Shown here piece after piece: positions 20,239 to 30,975 of a stretch of 64,000 nt of DNA. Below the pieces are notes generated by a model. It made no database searches. It was not told the DNA's origin and was given only the letters and a program-made list of their open reading frames with translations. A program made the translations under genes and the position numbers. The DNA comes from Xenoacremonium recifei (taxonomy: Eukaryota > Ascomycota > Sordariomycetes > Hypocreales > Nectriaceae). The DNA is taken from contig WOFQ01000081.1 of NCBI GenBank assembly GCA_012184525.1, positions 28,131-92,130 on the forward strand. The letters run 5' to 3'. The first letter of the stretch is position 1, and every line of letters starts with the position of its first letter.

Positions 20239-21945
20239 ATGAGGAAGTCTATTCTCGGACTCAGCTTGCTGACGCTGGCGGCTGCTCTCGACTTTCAGTG
20301 GTCTTATGAGGGTCAAGAATACTGGGCGACGGAAGTGGACCGTATCGACAAGAAAGACAACGTCAAATTAAAAAAGCACATCGAAAAAGAAGGCTTGGGA
20401 TACTTCAGGGTCGGAGATGTTGACTGGCCCCAGTTCTGCCACCCCATGCCAGGCCATGGGTACGAGCCCGGGGCGTACGTCGTGGCTTCGGTCTCGGGTC
20501 AGCTCGTCATCGCTAAGGCCTATCAGTTGATGGATGATCCCGCTCACGCATTTATGACCGGTGTTATTCCGGACGGCGACGATAGCTACAAGAAAGGGCC
20601 AGCAGGCGGTATCCCAATCCCCCCCGCTCTTGGCAGTGATGGGCCCCTGGCTGGCGTTCGCTTTGCTGTCAAGGACATTTACCATGTCAAGGGCGTCAAG
20701 ACTACGGGAGGGTCCCGCGCATACCATGATGCTTTCCCTCCCCAGAATCACACCTCGAGCGTAGTCCTCAGGAACCTTGCTGCTGGTGCTACGCTTGTTG
20801 GTAAGACCAAGACTGTCGTCTTCGCCCTGGCCGGTACTCACAACGGCTGGTCAGTTGACTATCACGACCCCTTTAATCTGCGTGCCGATGGCTACATCAC
20901 GACTGGTGGTAGCAGTTCTGGGTCTCTCGCTGCCGAAGTAGCCTATGACTGGGTCGACTTTACCATTGGCACTGACACTGCTGGTTCGATTCGAGGACCT
21001 GCTGGCCGAGGTGGTCTGTACGGATACCGGCCTACTCACGGTGCCTATGACATGGAAGGCGTTTTACCTTGCATCCATGCCATGGATACCCCTGGATTCT
21101 TTACGAGGTCGCCCACTCTGTTCTCAAAACTTTTTGAAATTTGGTCTGAAGACACAGAGATTGAAATGGCGATGAACTTGTTTTCTATGCCTCGCAAGAT
21201 TAAGTATTCGACAGATACATCCTGGTTCGGCGAGACACAGTTGAGGGATTTTTTCAGCAAAGTTCAGTCTCACTTCAATATGACTTCTTCCACCATGGAC
21301 ATCTATGAGCTCTGGCTGGAGAAGGGCATTAACGGAACTTTGAATGAGTACTTTGAAACAGTCTATCTCGACTTGAACTCTCGCGACTCTTGGGATGCGA
21401 TCGGAGCCCCTCTATACGAAGCCTTTGGAGAACTAACTGGCGCTGCCGGTGCACCCGTCGATCCAACTGCCAACCTCACTTGGGGCTACGGCCGAAACCA
21501 GACAGTCCGCGATCGCTACGAAGAGTCTATGGAGCGCCTTTTGGACTACCGCGAATGGTATAACGAATATGGCATGCCGAATGACCCGGAGACCTGCTCG
21601 GAGTCCATTTACGCTTCCACCTACATGGGGTCGATTCTGACGGATAGGCAGCCTCTCACTCCATTCTTCGCGTCTGGTGATGAGCTCAGTGGGCCGATTT
21701 GGAACACGGTGCTCACAGCCTATGGAGGCGTGCCTGAAATCATTGTTCCTTTTGGACAAGCGAAATATTGGAGCAACAACACTCTTCAATATGAGTACTT
21801 CCCCCTCTCTGCTTCCTTCCAGGCTGCTAGAGGGTGTGACGCTGTCCTATTCAAGCTCGTGAGTGAGCTTGCCGAAGCCGGGTTACTCCAGGAAGTCCAG
21901 ACCGGGAAGTTGGCTTACCCATTGAAATCATCCCGACGGGACTAA
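20239..21945 (+). CDS. Secreted amidase (amidase-signature family)
   Basis: An intact intronless 568-residue frame. Residues 1-16 (MRKSILGLSLLTLAAA) form a signal peptide, so the enzyme is probably secreted or in the secretory pathway. The amidase-signature core is present: the Lys of RFAVKDIYHV (Lys145), the Gly/Ser-rich GGSSSGS (223-229, cis-Ser about Ser226) and GTDTAGSIRGPAGRGG with the nucleophile Ser250. These make the Ser-Ser-Lys triad of enzymes that hydrolyse carboxamides. The roughly 130-residue N-terminal extension before the core resembles that of other secreted fungal amidases. Several N-x-S/T sequons (for example NHTSS, NMTSS, NGTLN) fit glycosylation. Upstream are duplicated CGG-N7-CCG sites. 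The natural substrate cannot be told from sequence. Confidence 0.9.
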   Translation: MRKSILGLSLLTLAAALDFQWSYEGQEYWATEVDRIDKKDNVKLKKHIEKEGLGYFRVGDVDWPQFCHPMPGHGYEPGAYVVASVSGQLVIAKAYQLMDDPAHAFMTGVIPDGDDSYKKGPAGGIPIPPALGSDGPLAGVRFAVKDIYHVKGVKTTGGSRAYHDAFPPQNHTSSVVLRNLAAGATLVGKTKTVVFALAGTHNGWSVDYHDPFNLRADGYITTGGSSSGSLAAEVAYDWVDFTIGTDTAGSIRGPAGRGGLYGYRPTHGAYDMEGVLPCIHAMDTPGFFTRSPTLFSKLFEIWSEDTEIEMAMNLFSMPRKIKYSTDTSWFGETQLRDFFSKVQSHFNMTSSTMDIYELWLEKGINGTLNEYFETVYLDLNSRDSWDAIGAPLYEAFGELTGAAGAPVDPTANLTWGYGRNQTVRDRYEESMERLLDYREWYNEYGMPNDPETCSESIYASTYMGSILTDRQPLTPFFASGDELSGPIWNTVLTAYGGVPEIIVPFGQAKYWSNNTLQYEYFPLSASFQAARGCDAVLFKLVSELAEAGLLQEVQTGKLAYPLKSSRRD

Positions 21946-22205
21946 GGAACAAGCGTCAAGTGATGAGGCACTGCAAGATAGAATGCAGTCCGGATTCCTT
22001 CTTGGATAATCTGGACATTTTCGATTCATCATTTTACGATTCTCAGTCAGAGTTCCCGATCAATTAGGTCTGGGTTTGAATGCAGCCAGAGATAAAATGT
22101 ATCCAGGTATTTTGTGGGAAGAATTATGAGAAAATATGTCTGGATTTGTACATGCCATTGATGTAAACTGATAGACCAGTGTAATCTTGAGATGTCGATC
22201 CTAAA

Positions 22206-22961
22206 TTAATGTGCCCGTCGTGCATCTACTAAGAAACTTGCGTTGGTTTGCAACTGGTCCAAATGTGTAAATCTGTAAGCCCTTGCGGCGGCCGGTTCCA
22301 GATTAGTGCTCCGTGACAAGACCGCATATTCACCGCCTGCTGGCAGGCACTGAGCTGCCGGGGCCTTCATGCTACCGTCAAGCATAGAGAAGCTGTAGGG
22401 TCCTACAGTACCTCGCGGTCCTACGGTTGAATACGCATCGTCGGAAAGGTACGTAGGGTTCTCTTCTAGCCCTGGTACGGCCGCTGTAAATTTCGCAGGT
22501 GGCATCTCACGCACCCAGATGACTGTGACGCCCCGTCCCTTAGTTGGGCTGTGTGAAAGATTCACCCAAGACCAACGGGTATATTAGATTACTCGAAGTT
22601 AGGAAACAGCCAGACTGATCTTCGTGATATGCCAACCTTCAGCTCTCTCTTGGTTTAGCGCAGCTATAATGTCTCGAATAATCTCCGCTTCCTCCATCTC
22701 AGCGTTGAGATGTAAAACGTCCAACTCCTCGACGCGGATTCGAAATGGACCCGAAGCAGGTGCACCCAAGTCTTTCTTCGGCAAGCCAGTGATGATCCTA
22801 TCTACTATGTTTTTAAGGAGGAAATAGAGGGCTGGAATTCTGTCATTAGGATACATGTGTGAAATTGTCGCTCGTAAGGTATCTCGATCAGAGGAAGTTA
22901 GGCCTAGGGACACTATAATGACATAGTTGGGCCCTTCACCGCGATCAAGGACTCCATTCAT
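22206..22961 (-). CDS. Unrecognised reading frame, possibly broken
   Basis: Two minus-strand open stretches in the same frame (22961-22599 with ATG, and 22565-22206) are separated by 33 bp holding two stops. The first reads GPNYVIIVSLGLTSSDRDTL, then RIPALYFLLKNIVDRIITGL and EGWHITKISLAVS; the second reads GRGVTVIWVREMPPAKFTAA and ends at a TAA. Composition is protein-like, but I recognise no domain. The gap shows no convincing intron: the available donor would have to sit inside SLAVS. The choice is between a two-exon gene with unusual borders and a gene broken by point mutation. Confidence 0.35.
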
Positions 22962-23133
22962 TTTGGCGCATTTTGTTCTCGCTAGCTGTTGTATTTCATC
23001 TATTACATAAGTTAGCTAAGTTTGCCTGCCAGCTCAGGCATAGTCGAAGGTGATCTCTACCAATTGAGGTGCTTTTATGAACAGCAGAGGTAGGAATATT
23101 CCCTGGGTCAATCACTGAACAGGATAGCCGCTG

Positions 23134-23639
23134 TCATAAGTGTGTGGCGATAACGCGTCGTCTAGATGGAAAAGATCCTGATATGATAAAGAGTCGAGCT
23201 GGTATCATATGTGGTTTTGGCTCTCTCATCTTCCAGCTAGTCTGGAGAAATCTCTTGACGAATTTTTCGACCAGCCCAAGATCCAGTGCCTGGACACTGC
23301 GCAGGGCGGGAGACAGTTCCTCCGCCGCGGCCGTTGACCAATGCACACTCTTGCGGCTCGAGGGGCTGTGATCGTACTTCTTAGTATAAAATTCAAGAAG
23401 TGATGGTAGGGTTGACGACGGGATCTGGTATGGAACCGCGAAACCGATGCACCCACTCTCTCTGATCCACTTGAACGAATTCCAATACTGCGGAACGGGG
23501 GGAAGGGAGCAATTCTGACGTCCAATGAAACTGATATAGGTTGACGATATTGAAGACCTGTTTGGCGGTGGTCGAACGCTAAATGTCCACCACCCCTTTT
23601 GCAGTCACGTCCACAGGGCACCAGCACGACAACGGTCAA
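23134..23639 (-). pseudogene. Unrecognised coding stretch, one in-frame stop
   Basis: Read in one minus-strand frame, about 165 codons give GWWTFSVRPPP, STYISFIGRQNCSLPPVPQY, WNSFKWIRESGCIGFAVPY, LPSLLEFYTKKYDHSPSSR, VHWSTAAAEELSPALRSV and LVEKFVKRFLQTSWKMREP before a stop at 23134. One TGA precedes the first block. Aromatic-rich, well-structured sequence of this length is unlikely by chance, yet I cannot place it in a family. It lies directly upstream of, and on the same strand as, the 22206-22961 stretch and could be its 5' part. Confidence 0.35.
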
Positions 23640-24162
23640 AAGAAGTCATGTCTGCATTTAGGTGTTTTTTTTTTTTTTCAAAAACAGGGAAGAAGAGGAG
23701 GATTTCCGCGGACTAGATAATTCCGAATGAGAGAAGTGATATGTATACAATAGAATATAAAGCGGCAGAACTGACCCTACGGGAGCAAGAGGCTATTGCC
23801 GGGGAAGCTGATTGCCTACAACAAATATTACCCTAACCCAAAATTTTGCAGGGGGGAAATGTGCCTCATCGCGCGAGCCGAACCTCCGTTAGTTCTCACC
23901 GCTGATCCATGCAGGTCTAGTGATCAGCCATGGTGTAAGGGATGTTTGGGGGTTTAGATGTAGTTATAGACTCAGGCCAGTATTATATCGATTTAGCCAG
24001 GCTATCCTAGTCTTAGGGGAACCCTAAGCCTTAGTCTTAGGGGAACCCTAAGCCTTAGTCTTACATTAATACCAGACTCATTGCACTGTTAACTAGCTGC
24101 CCTTTGGGATATCCTGTAATATCGGCATTTGGCCCACTGATTTCTTATCTGAGTCTATATAT
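23640..24162. other. Intergenic with hairpin repeats
   Basis: The convergent side contains a T-run at about 23668-23679 and the tandem hairpin repeat at 24008-24063. No coding sequence seen. Confidence 0.6.
24008..24063. repeat. 24-bp tandem repeat, each unit a perfect hairpin
   Basis: Two exact 24-bp units (24008-24031, 24032-24055) plus 8 bp of a third. Each contains CTTAGGG-GAA-CCCTAAG, a 7-bp perfect stem with a 3-nt loop. The array lies 100-155 bp beyond the stop of the minus-strand regulator at 24163, in its probable 3' UTR. TTAGGG/CCCTAA resembles telomeric repeat units, but the alternation of orientations is not telomeric. Confidence 0.75.
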
Positions 24163-25749
24163 TCATAGAATTGAATCCCTCTGGAGGCTACACCAAAACT
24201 TTTGTCCTGCTGGATCATGGAGAGCGTTGATCCAAGGAAACTTTGTTAATATTTGTTTCACATGCTCCCAGCTCTTAATTCCTAGGCCTTCCAATGTGTG
24301 TCTTGTAATTGAAATCCATATAGGGTTCTCGTACGTATATGACGAGGCTGCTCCTATAAATGATAACCAAAGATGAACCTCTTGGCTGTCTTGCCCGCCC
24401 ATAGAAACCTGTTGAATGTTTGAGAGCATCTTAGGCATAAGCTCACTCTCGACAGCCCGGCCATCCGGCCACTGCAGAAATGTGAGCAAAAAGGCTTTCA
24501 GACCCAGATGTAGCCCATTGGAAAACGGGCCGACTCCAACGAGCCCGCGGAGTGGTTGAAGCCCCATAAGGCGATACCCGAGCAAGAGGATACATTTATA
24601 AAACTCCGCGGCATTTATCTTCGGTACAACTCCAGCAATTGTGCTGTTAAGTAGTGAAGTTAGGAACAATGCATCCATAAGGAGATCCCGAAGAGGTGCT
24701 GATAACGACGTGTATTGCTGTCGGTCAAGAGAGAGCGGAGGAATGCCGCTTTCTTGTCGCAAGTGTAAACTGGGCAATTGAATCTTGTTCTGGCAAATTA
24801 TCGAGGCCTCCTTAACCGTAAATACAGTTGGTGAGCCCAATTGTAAAGAATATTCAAGATCAGTACTAGTGTAATGTTAGAATAGGCATAGAGATACCCG
24901 CTCCAATCTCAATCTGTGATCCTACCGCAGCATTTTTTGTACCAGGTGCGAAGGGCTTGTCATAAGTTGCCGCACCACCCCGCCTCGCAGCTGAGCTATC
25001 TGCCGTAGACCTTGTACATGAACAGACCCTTGTTGATATCGATTTTGGAGCTGCTCATATTGGGCCATGCTGATTACGGCCGCGATGGTCAAGTCAGAGG
25101 TTGCGGTTTGTCCAGATAACTTTCGATTCACTAGGCGGAATGTATTTGACGCGTGACGCATTGATAGAAGCGCGCTGTTTGGCCTGCTCACAAGTTTGTC
25201 GAGGCATATGATGGCTGTCGCCATGGTGGAGTGAAAGCCTGGACCAATAGTTACTATAGCTCCATAGATAGAACAGTTTTAATAAGGCTTATTTACAGGC
25301 TTCGTCAACAAACATATATTGCACGCACAGGGGGGGATTAATGCCGACAAAGCTGAGACCGCTGCTTAACGCGGGTGAGAGCTGCATGGTGCTCATAAAG
25401 GCGATAACTAAGCAGTAATATGAGCCAAGATCAAGGTACGTCGACGCAGGCCGACATCGGTGTCTTACACACCTTTCTTGATGAGTGCTTTAGATTCGCC
25501 AGGCTGGAAGCCTAGGAAAAACAGGCCGTCGTCGATCGGCCGCTCAACACGGCAGACCCTTTTGGTCACGTCCGGTGCTCCTTCCGTCGCCGGGGAGTGG
25601 ATCAACGTCATAGCCGTTTTCGACGCATTCTTCCGCGATGCCCGACAGAGTTTTTTCCCCTTATTTCTCCCCAAGGCTGCATGGCTGCGGATTCGTTTTC
25701 GTACACCATGATTCGAGATAGTATCGTTATCAATGAATTCGAGTGGCAT
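24163..25749 (-). CDS. Fungal_trans_2-type transcription regulator, four exons
   Basis: Exons 25749-25473, 25407-25297, 25238-24926 and 24865-24163 (277+111+313+703 nt) join in frame to 467 residues; introns are 58-65 bp with GT/AG borders. Exon 1 has the family start MPLEFIDND and basic VRKRIRSHAALGRNKGKKL. Splicing yields ALIKKVIAFMST, then VQYMFVDEACFHSTMATAII, VHVQGLRQIAQLRGGV and RTDLEYSLQLGSPTVF, the conserved blocks of PF11951-type regulators (V.GL..M..LRGG...L, then D.EY.L..G..). There is no Zn2Cys6 motif at the N-terminus, as in many members of this subgroup, so DNA binding is not shown. It lies about 520 bp downstream of an SDR gene on the same strand, which it might control. Every splice junction preserves the conserved reading, so I regard the gene as intact. 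Confidence 0.75.
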
Positions 25750-26267
25750 CGCGGCAGGGCCATGAACAGCTTGAGCGAAGAGGAACCGAGTCTAAGTAAA
25801 ATTCCTTCGTATGGGGCTGGAGCGGATATTTATGGTGGTAGGAGATTTAGTAGAGGGTGCTCGGCGGATGGAAAGGATTGCCCCACATCGAAGCATGAAT
25901 CGTACTTGCGGAGATTCGATTCCTCGGAGAACGCTACCAGTACTCCGCATGCATATTTTTGTCCCCAGTGTTTTGCTTTCCGCGGAGCAGCCCACCTACG
26001 TCTCGCACCATTCTACATGACAGGGCTTGAGATTACAATCATCATTTTAAAGATCATAAATATAATTGGGAGCAGCTCGAGAGTTTCGGACACACGGAGT
26101 ATACCTTTCTTCAGTTCTCCACTGAGTCGAAAGCCCCCTACGGGGATCCAGTTTCACACCAACAGTCTATAAAAAGTACCGGCGCTCTTCTAATTATCGG
26201 CAGCGAAAATGTGGATGAGGGTAAATCCTACACGAAACGATTATCTATATTCCTAAATAGGGCTCCT
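25750..26267. other. Intergenic between SDR and regulator
   Basis: Plus-strand frames here are antisense shadows or lack family features. It holds the promoter of the regulator (-) and the 3' flank of the SDR (-). Confidence 0.6.
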
Positions 26268-27306
26268 CTAAGCAAATTCGGCCGGTAGCTGGGTCAGCTT
26301 TCCCATTTCTTCGACTGTTTCTGCCCACAGCTTCTCCTGTACGATTTTCCCGGCAGGGGACGAAAGATATGGAGATGGCCTGAAGAAATCAAGTTGATTA
26401 GTTGTTAGAAATTCTCTTAGGAGATGAGGTGGAAGATAGTTCGTACTCAATGATATCCTTATCCCCGAGGAACTTTCCATGCGATTCTGGCCCTGCCACT
26501 ACCGCTGCATTGACAAAGAGTCGGCCGCCAACCTCAACTGGTCGGGCCAGAAAAGGCTTGACCACGTTCATTACCATACGTAGATGGAATGGCAAAACAT
26601 CAGTCATGTTCGTATTAATTAGTCCGGGGCAGACCATGTTAATGACGACCTTATTTGCGTCTAGCCGCGGAGCCAGACTGTACATGAACATTGCACAGAG
26701 AAGCTTGCTGTCATTATACCTCTGACCTGGAAAGAAGTGATCCTTTGAGTCCATACGTCTAAGAACTGACTCCGTGGACTTTATGGGTGCTTTCTTTTCG
26801 AACGACGTGTCAAAGTACATTCGACTGCCGACCCAGGTGATGCGCGCTGGATGACCTGTTTTCTCCGCACCCGCTCTCAGGTATGGTAACAGTTCAACAA
26901 CCAAGAGGACATTCGAATAATAGTTCACTTGCGTAACACGTTCGTGACCGCTTGGGCTGCGTTCGAGCTGATATAGCCCGATACCCGCGTTGAGGAGCAC
27001 GATGTCGACTATGGGAACTCGCTGCTGTAACGTTTTGGCGAAACTCCGTACGCTTTGATAGTTGTCCATATCGAGCTCTAGAATAGTGATTGCTGCATTT
27101 GCATTGATGTGCTGAAGCTCCTGCTTGCAAGTGTTGCCTTTCGGGATGTTTCTCACAGCGAGAATAAGGTGGGAGATATTCAGCTTGAGCAACTGTCGTG
27201 CTGTTTCTAAGCCTATGCCCGCGGTAGCGCCTGTGATCAATATTGTTTTGCCGTCGAGATTGATGCCTGAAGGCAATGAAGTGACTTTGGGTTGCGGGAA
27301 ATTCAT
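26268..27306 (-). CDS. Short-chain dehydrogenase/reductase, two exons
   Basis: Exons 27306-26447 and 26379-26268 (860+112 nt) give 323 residues. The 67-bp intron (GTACGA...TTCAG) restores the C-terminal family sequence DKDIIEPSPYLSSPAGK and VQEKLWAETVEEM. The cofactor motif TGATAGIG (residues 25-32), LNAG (106-109), Ser162 in VGSRM and the catalytic YNDSK (Tyr198, Lys202) are all present. Length and order fit the classical SDR subgroup that includes retinol-dehydrogenase-like and WW-oxidoreductase-like fungal enzymes, NAD(P)-dependent oxidation or reduction of an alcohol or ketone. No signal peptide is seen. It sits upstream of, and on the same strand as, the Fungal_trans_2 regulator. The substrate is unknown. 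Confidence 0.88.
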
Positions 27307-28170
27307 CTTTTAGGCCAGTAAGATAAAATGGTACGAGAAAGGACTCTGCGAGTAAACATCCAAGTATATTGTGAAGAGTGTATTAGGTGCACTCCCTTGG
27401 ATGGCGAAGGAGCTTGTATTTATCTGTTGTTGAGCGAGACATGTCTAATCGAAAAGAGCAGCTTTGAAATCTATCCGGAAAAGGAAATCACTCTCTCATT
27501 TGCCGTTTGAGCCATGATGTCACGAGCCACATCAGGCGACTCTCGGCCTGCGTGAAAAGCCGCTCATTCCCACCAGCTTAGGCTCTTTTGCGGCGCCACA
27601 CGGGGACCAGTGAGGCCACACCTATACGTCACGATACATGAAGATTCTCCCAACTGTACCTGTGGCTATTCAACATAGGGCAACTTGTCCATAGAAAGGA
27701 GAGTATCGAATAGCGTTCCCATCGATCAGGGAAGTATACAATCCCATACACAAGACCTGTCCAACTAATCACTCTGCTGTCTCGCCAATTGCGGAAGGGT
27801 AGCCCGAAGCATTCTCGCGCAAGCCAGCCTCCACTGATTTCCCAAAGTGATTGCATAACTCCGCAGACTTTGCGGAGTAATCCGTAACAAGGCCGGCGAA
27901 CCTTAACGACAGTACTCCAGAGTGATAGCGCATCCATCCTAGTGCACAAATACGAAATCTAGACCTTCTCCACAATCAGCCTAGGTATGACGCGGTTTCA
28001 GGTGACGCGTTAAACTTTACGCGATTTGGGAGCCATTCTCCATCTGCTGGCCGTATGGCGGGGTTCCTCCGTAAATTATGCCGCTTTAGGAAACCACTCT
28101 CTAATTGGTAACCATAGAATGGTTCACTGTCATTCGCCCTGCCACATTCGACATGGCAGCCCTGCAAATG
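27307..28170. other. Intergenic, may hold the lost 5' part of the next pseudogene
   Basis: No intact gene. Fragments near 28020-28115 (+) may be eroded N-terminal sequence of the metallo-beta-lactamase relic (a possible GT at 28111 and AG at 28170), but similarity is too weak to place exons. Confidence 0.5.
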
Positions 28171-29145
28171 ATTAGCCCGCTCAAATCCTTCAAGAGAACA
28201 GCAAAGCAGCATTGGCCAACATTGATAGTATTATATGGAGGTAAGGGGAGTCCACCAATGGTATCACCACGCATCCAGCCACTGGCACACTGACCATACT
28301 GGCGACCCGTCTACTTTTCCACCCAGCATGGAACTCGTCGTTGGCCCTGGCTTCACGGAAGCGTTTCTTTCAGGGTCTCCCGCTGACCCTCATGGGTTGA
28401 TCCTCGAGGCGACTACGTGTGCGTTCACCTTGCTATTCCTTTTGTCATATGAACATTCTTGTCACCAATATTGCCATGCAAACTCAGAGTACGTGAACTT
28501 CGGGAAATCGACTTTGCAGATGGGTTCCAAACTGGTGGGTTTCCACGCCACAAACTTCCTTGGCGATGGGAGTTTCTTTTCACTAGATTCCCCAGGCGTA
28601 AGTATAACACAAGCTATTTTACATTTTTATAAGAATATGACTGAGCTTCTTGAGCATGCTCTTGACCATATGTGTGGCCTAGCACGTACTACCCCCTCTC
28701 AACTTTCATCCTGATGGGTAGAAATGGCTGCCACCATTGCGGCAGTCTAAGGCCTAATAAATATCTGCACCTACCGAGCCAAGATTCACCCTCACCGGTT
28801 TCCGCCCCACCGCACTTACAGGACACTGTGTGTCCTAGCGCTCTCGAAGCAATTCATCCAAAGCGCAGCGGCACAAAGCCATACTACGGTCACTTGGAAC
28901 ATGCCCAAGGCCGTAATTTCGCTGTTGCGGAGGCCACTATCCATAAGATGATCACCTTTGATGCGAGCGAGGACGTGTTTGTTGTCCTTGCCCATGATAA
29001 AAGCCTTCTGAATGTTATCGATTTCTTCTCTAAGGAAGCAAGGGAGTGGAAGGAGAAGGCATGGAAAAATACTGGCCAATGGAGATTTCTTCAGGATTTT
29101 AAAGATGCAGCCTGTAACGTTCGTGCACGTTTTCAAACTTTGTAA
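28171..29145 (+). pseudogene. Metallo-beta-lactamase superfamily hydrolase, inactivated
   Basis: From 28171 the frame reads AQILQENSK and IDSIIW. An intron ending at 28279 joins this to SHWHTDHTGDPSTFPPS, the HxHxDH zinc motif, then LVVGPGFTEAFLSG. A 71-bp GT/AG intron (28417-28487) follows. STLQMGSKLVGFHATNF and GDGSFFSLDSPG lie in a frame that does not match the splice, implying a shift near 28505. After another intron, HALDHMCGLART keeps the third metal site. A second shift near 28700 leads to STFILMGRNGCHHCG, where the family has GGD: the bridging Asp ligand is now Asn (one G->A). The C-terminal part (AIHPKRSGTKPYYGHLE, DVFVVLAHDKSLL, GQWRFLQDFKDA) is well kept to the stop at 29145. Two frameshifts, a lost metal ligand and an unrecognisable 5' end indicate a dead gene. 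Confidence 0.75.
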
Positions 29146-30318
29146 CCCTGGAACGTAGGTTTGTGTTGGCAGTTGGTTATCGTTACTGAGCGAGAAGTCT
29201 GTTCCGTTTGGTAATACACAATAGTAAGTTTTGGTAATCAGGTTGTATTGATAGCCGAAGAGCTAATATAAGTGTAGTAAGGTACTTCGCACGTCGGATC
29301 TAAGTAAATAAATGTGATGTTGGTGATCAGTGAGTGTCGCGTAGGATCAGTAGGTGTTCCAGGGATTCAATGCTGATCCTGATTGTGGGTCACTGATTCT
29401 ATTGGATACGCAAATGAGCAACGGGACAGTTGCTTTTAATACACAGTCAAAGTAATGACTGTGTTGATCCATTCCATTGATGGTCGTTCTTTATTGTTCT
29501 GGTCGTTGTGCGGAGGTTCTCGTACTTCCTTCGCTACACACCGGATCAAGCATGCGATGAATCACTCGATTCGTACAAGAACAAGAGCCTGTTTTTTTTT
29601 AAGATTGCCAACCTTAAGCTAGACCTAGGTGGTTCTTTTCAAGGTATGATCTAGTCCCGTGGTATGCACAACGCCATTGTTGGAAGTTGCTAGTCGTTTT
29701 GTTACAGATGCTTGACAAACGAGACAAATGTATAAAAGCAAGTACTACGCCACCTCCGCAAAACTTTAAAAACGCCGCAAAGCTTGAAATATGGGAGGCT
29801 GATACGGCGCATGTATGGTAGACTAGAAGATACTCGTCATACGCCACTATTTAAAATTACTATGAGAAACATCTGCTATTGAGATCCTTGGGAATGTTTG
29901 TACACATCGACGATCTGCAGAGTAGCGGAAGGGGCCTCTGACCGAGGCTCAGCACTGCAAATTTCTGGTAATCAGATGTCACTTCGCCCATAGTCAAAGA
30001 CCACGAGATGGCGATGCAAATGAGAAGAGTCTTGAGACAGGACTCTCATCCAAAAAGTCCCCCAGTTCACCTGACTATCGGGGCAAAGTCACGCAGCAAG
30101 AGATCGTGAGCTAGGTAGGGACTATTCGGAGTGCCAGTATAAAAGATCAACGGAGCTCTGGCTCTTCGGAATCCCAGCAGAGAACCAACGAACAACGTTC
30201 AGAGAGAGCCCAAAACTGGTCAATGTTTTTTTCTAGATTATCGTAGCTCTCCCAATATAGCAGGCATCATTGCAACAGTGTTTTTACCACACCATCTCCT
30301 CCTCTCGGTTTCGCTCGT
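29146..30318. other. Intergenic, nothing recognised
   Basis: About 1.2 kb between convergent genes. Only short frames. The right end is the 3' flank of the phospholipase gene. Confidence 0.6.
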
Positions 30319-30975
30319 TCATTCATCTCCAACAGGGGCCAACTTCCCTTTCTCCTGGGCTTCCTTCACCAGCTGATTGTAAATAGCTACCTTCTCCTCG
30401 TAGATCTTGACAAGATCATCATCTCGCTTACCCGGCGAAGCATCTTCACCCCCAAAAGCCCTCACAGCAGCATAGTAGACATCAGCCAAAGCATCACAGA
30501 TAGACTCCTCACTGACAGTAGAACACTGATAGTACAAGCTGTAGCATCAATAGCATTAGCAAAGGCCTTATCACCTTGGACCCCGCGCAGTCGGAGCTCC
30601 CAATTACAACGTATCGAATAAATGGGAACAGACGTACTCAGACTTAAAGTTCTCATCAATTGCAAGTTTTGCGCTTTCAGTGAAACGATCTTGCTCGCGG
30701 TAGTTGTTGTAGCCAAAGTCATGTCGATTGCACGCAGGGACAAAAGGAAATCCCAAGGGGTTGTCAGGGGAATCAGTGCACCCATCCGAGGTCCAATCGA
30801 CAGTGGAAGGGTCAAGGGCATCTCGATGTGCAATAAATTCTGGCAAGGTATCGGTGAATAGAAGCTCGTCGGTGATAGCTTCGAGGCTGTCGCGCTTTGT
30901 TGGGCCCAACTTCGAGGACGGGAAGGCTTGGGCCCCGGAAACTAGTGAAATAAAAGCAACTGGTAGAAGCTTCAT
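30319..30975 (-). CDS. Secreted phospholipase A2 (fungal/prokaryotic type), two exons
   Basis: Exons 30975-30638 and 30538-30319 (338+220 nt) join in frame to 185 residues. The 99-bp intron (GTACGT...CTACAG) restores FKSDLYYQC. Residues 1-17 (MKLLPVAFISLVSGAQA) are a signal peptide, and a Kex2-type Lys-Arg at 27-28 suggests a short propeptide. The catalytic domain has WTSDGCTDSPDNPLGFPF and ACNRHDFGYNNY with the His85-Asp86 pair, then RFTE and CDALADVYYAAVRAFG, the layout of PF09056 phospholipases A2, which release the sn-2 fatty acid of phospholipids, usually with Ca2+. Four cysteines (66, 82 and two in exon 2) fit two disulfides. The C-terminus is a charged helix (VKIYEEKVAIYNQLVKEA). The gene is intact although its surroundings are decayed. 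Confidence 0.9.

Noticed and set aside
20368..20841. 157-codon minus-strand frame within the amidase
   Set aside because: Antisense shadow; the plus strand encodes the signal peptide and amidase motifs without interruption.
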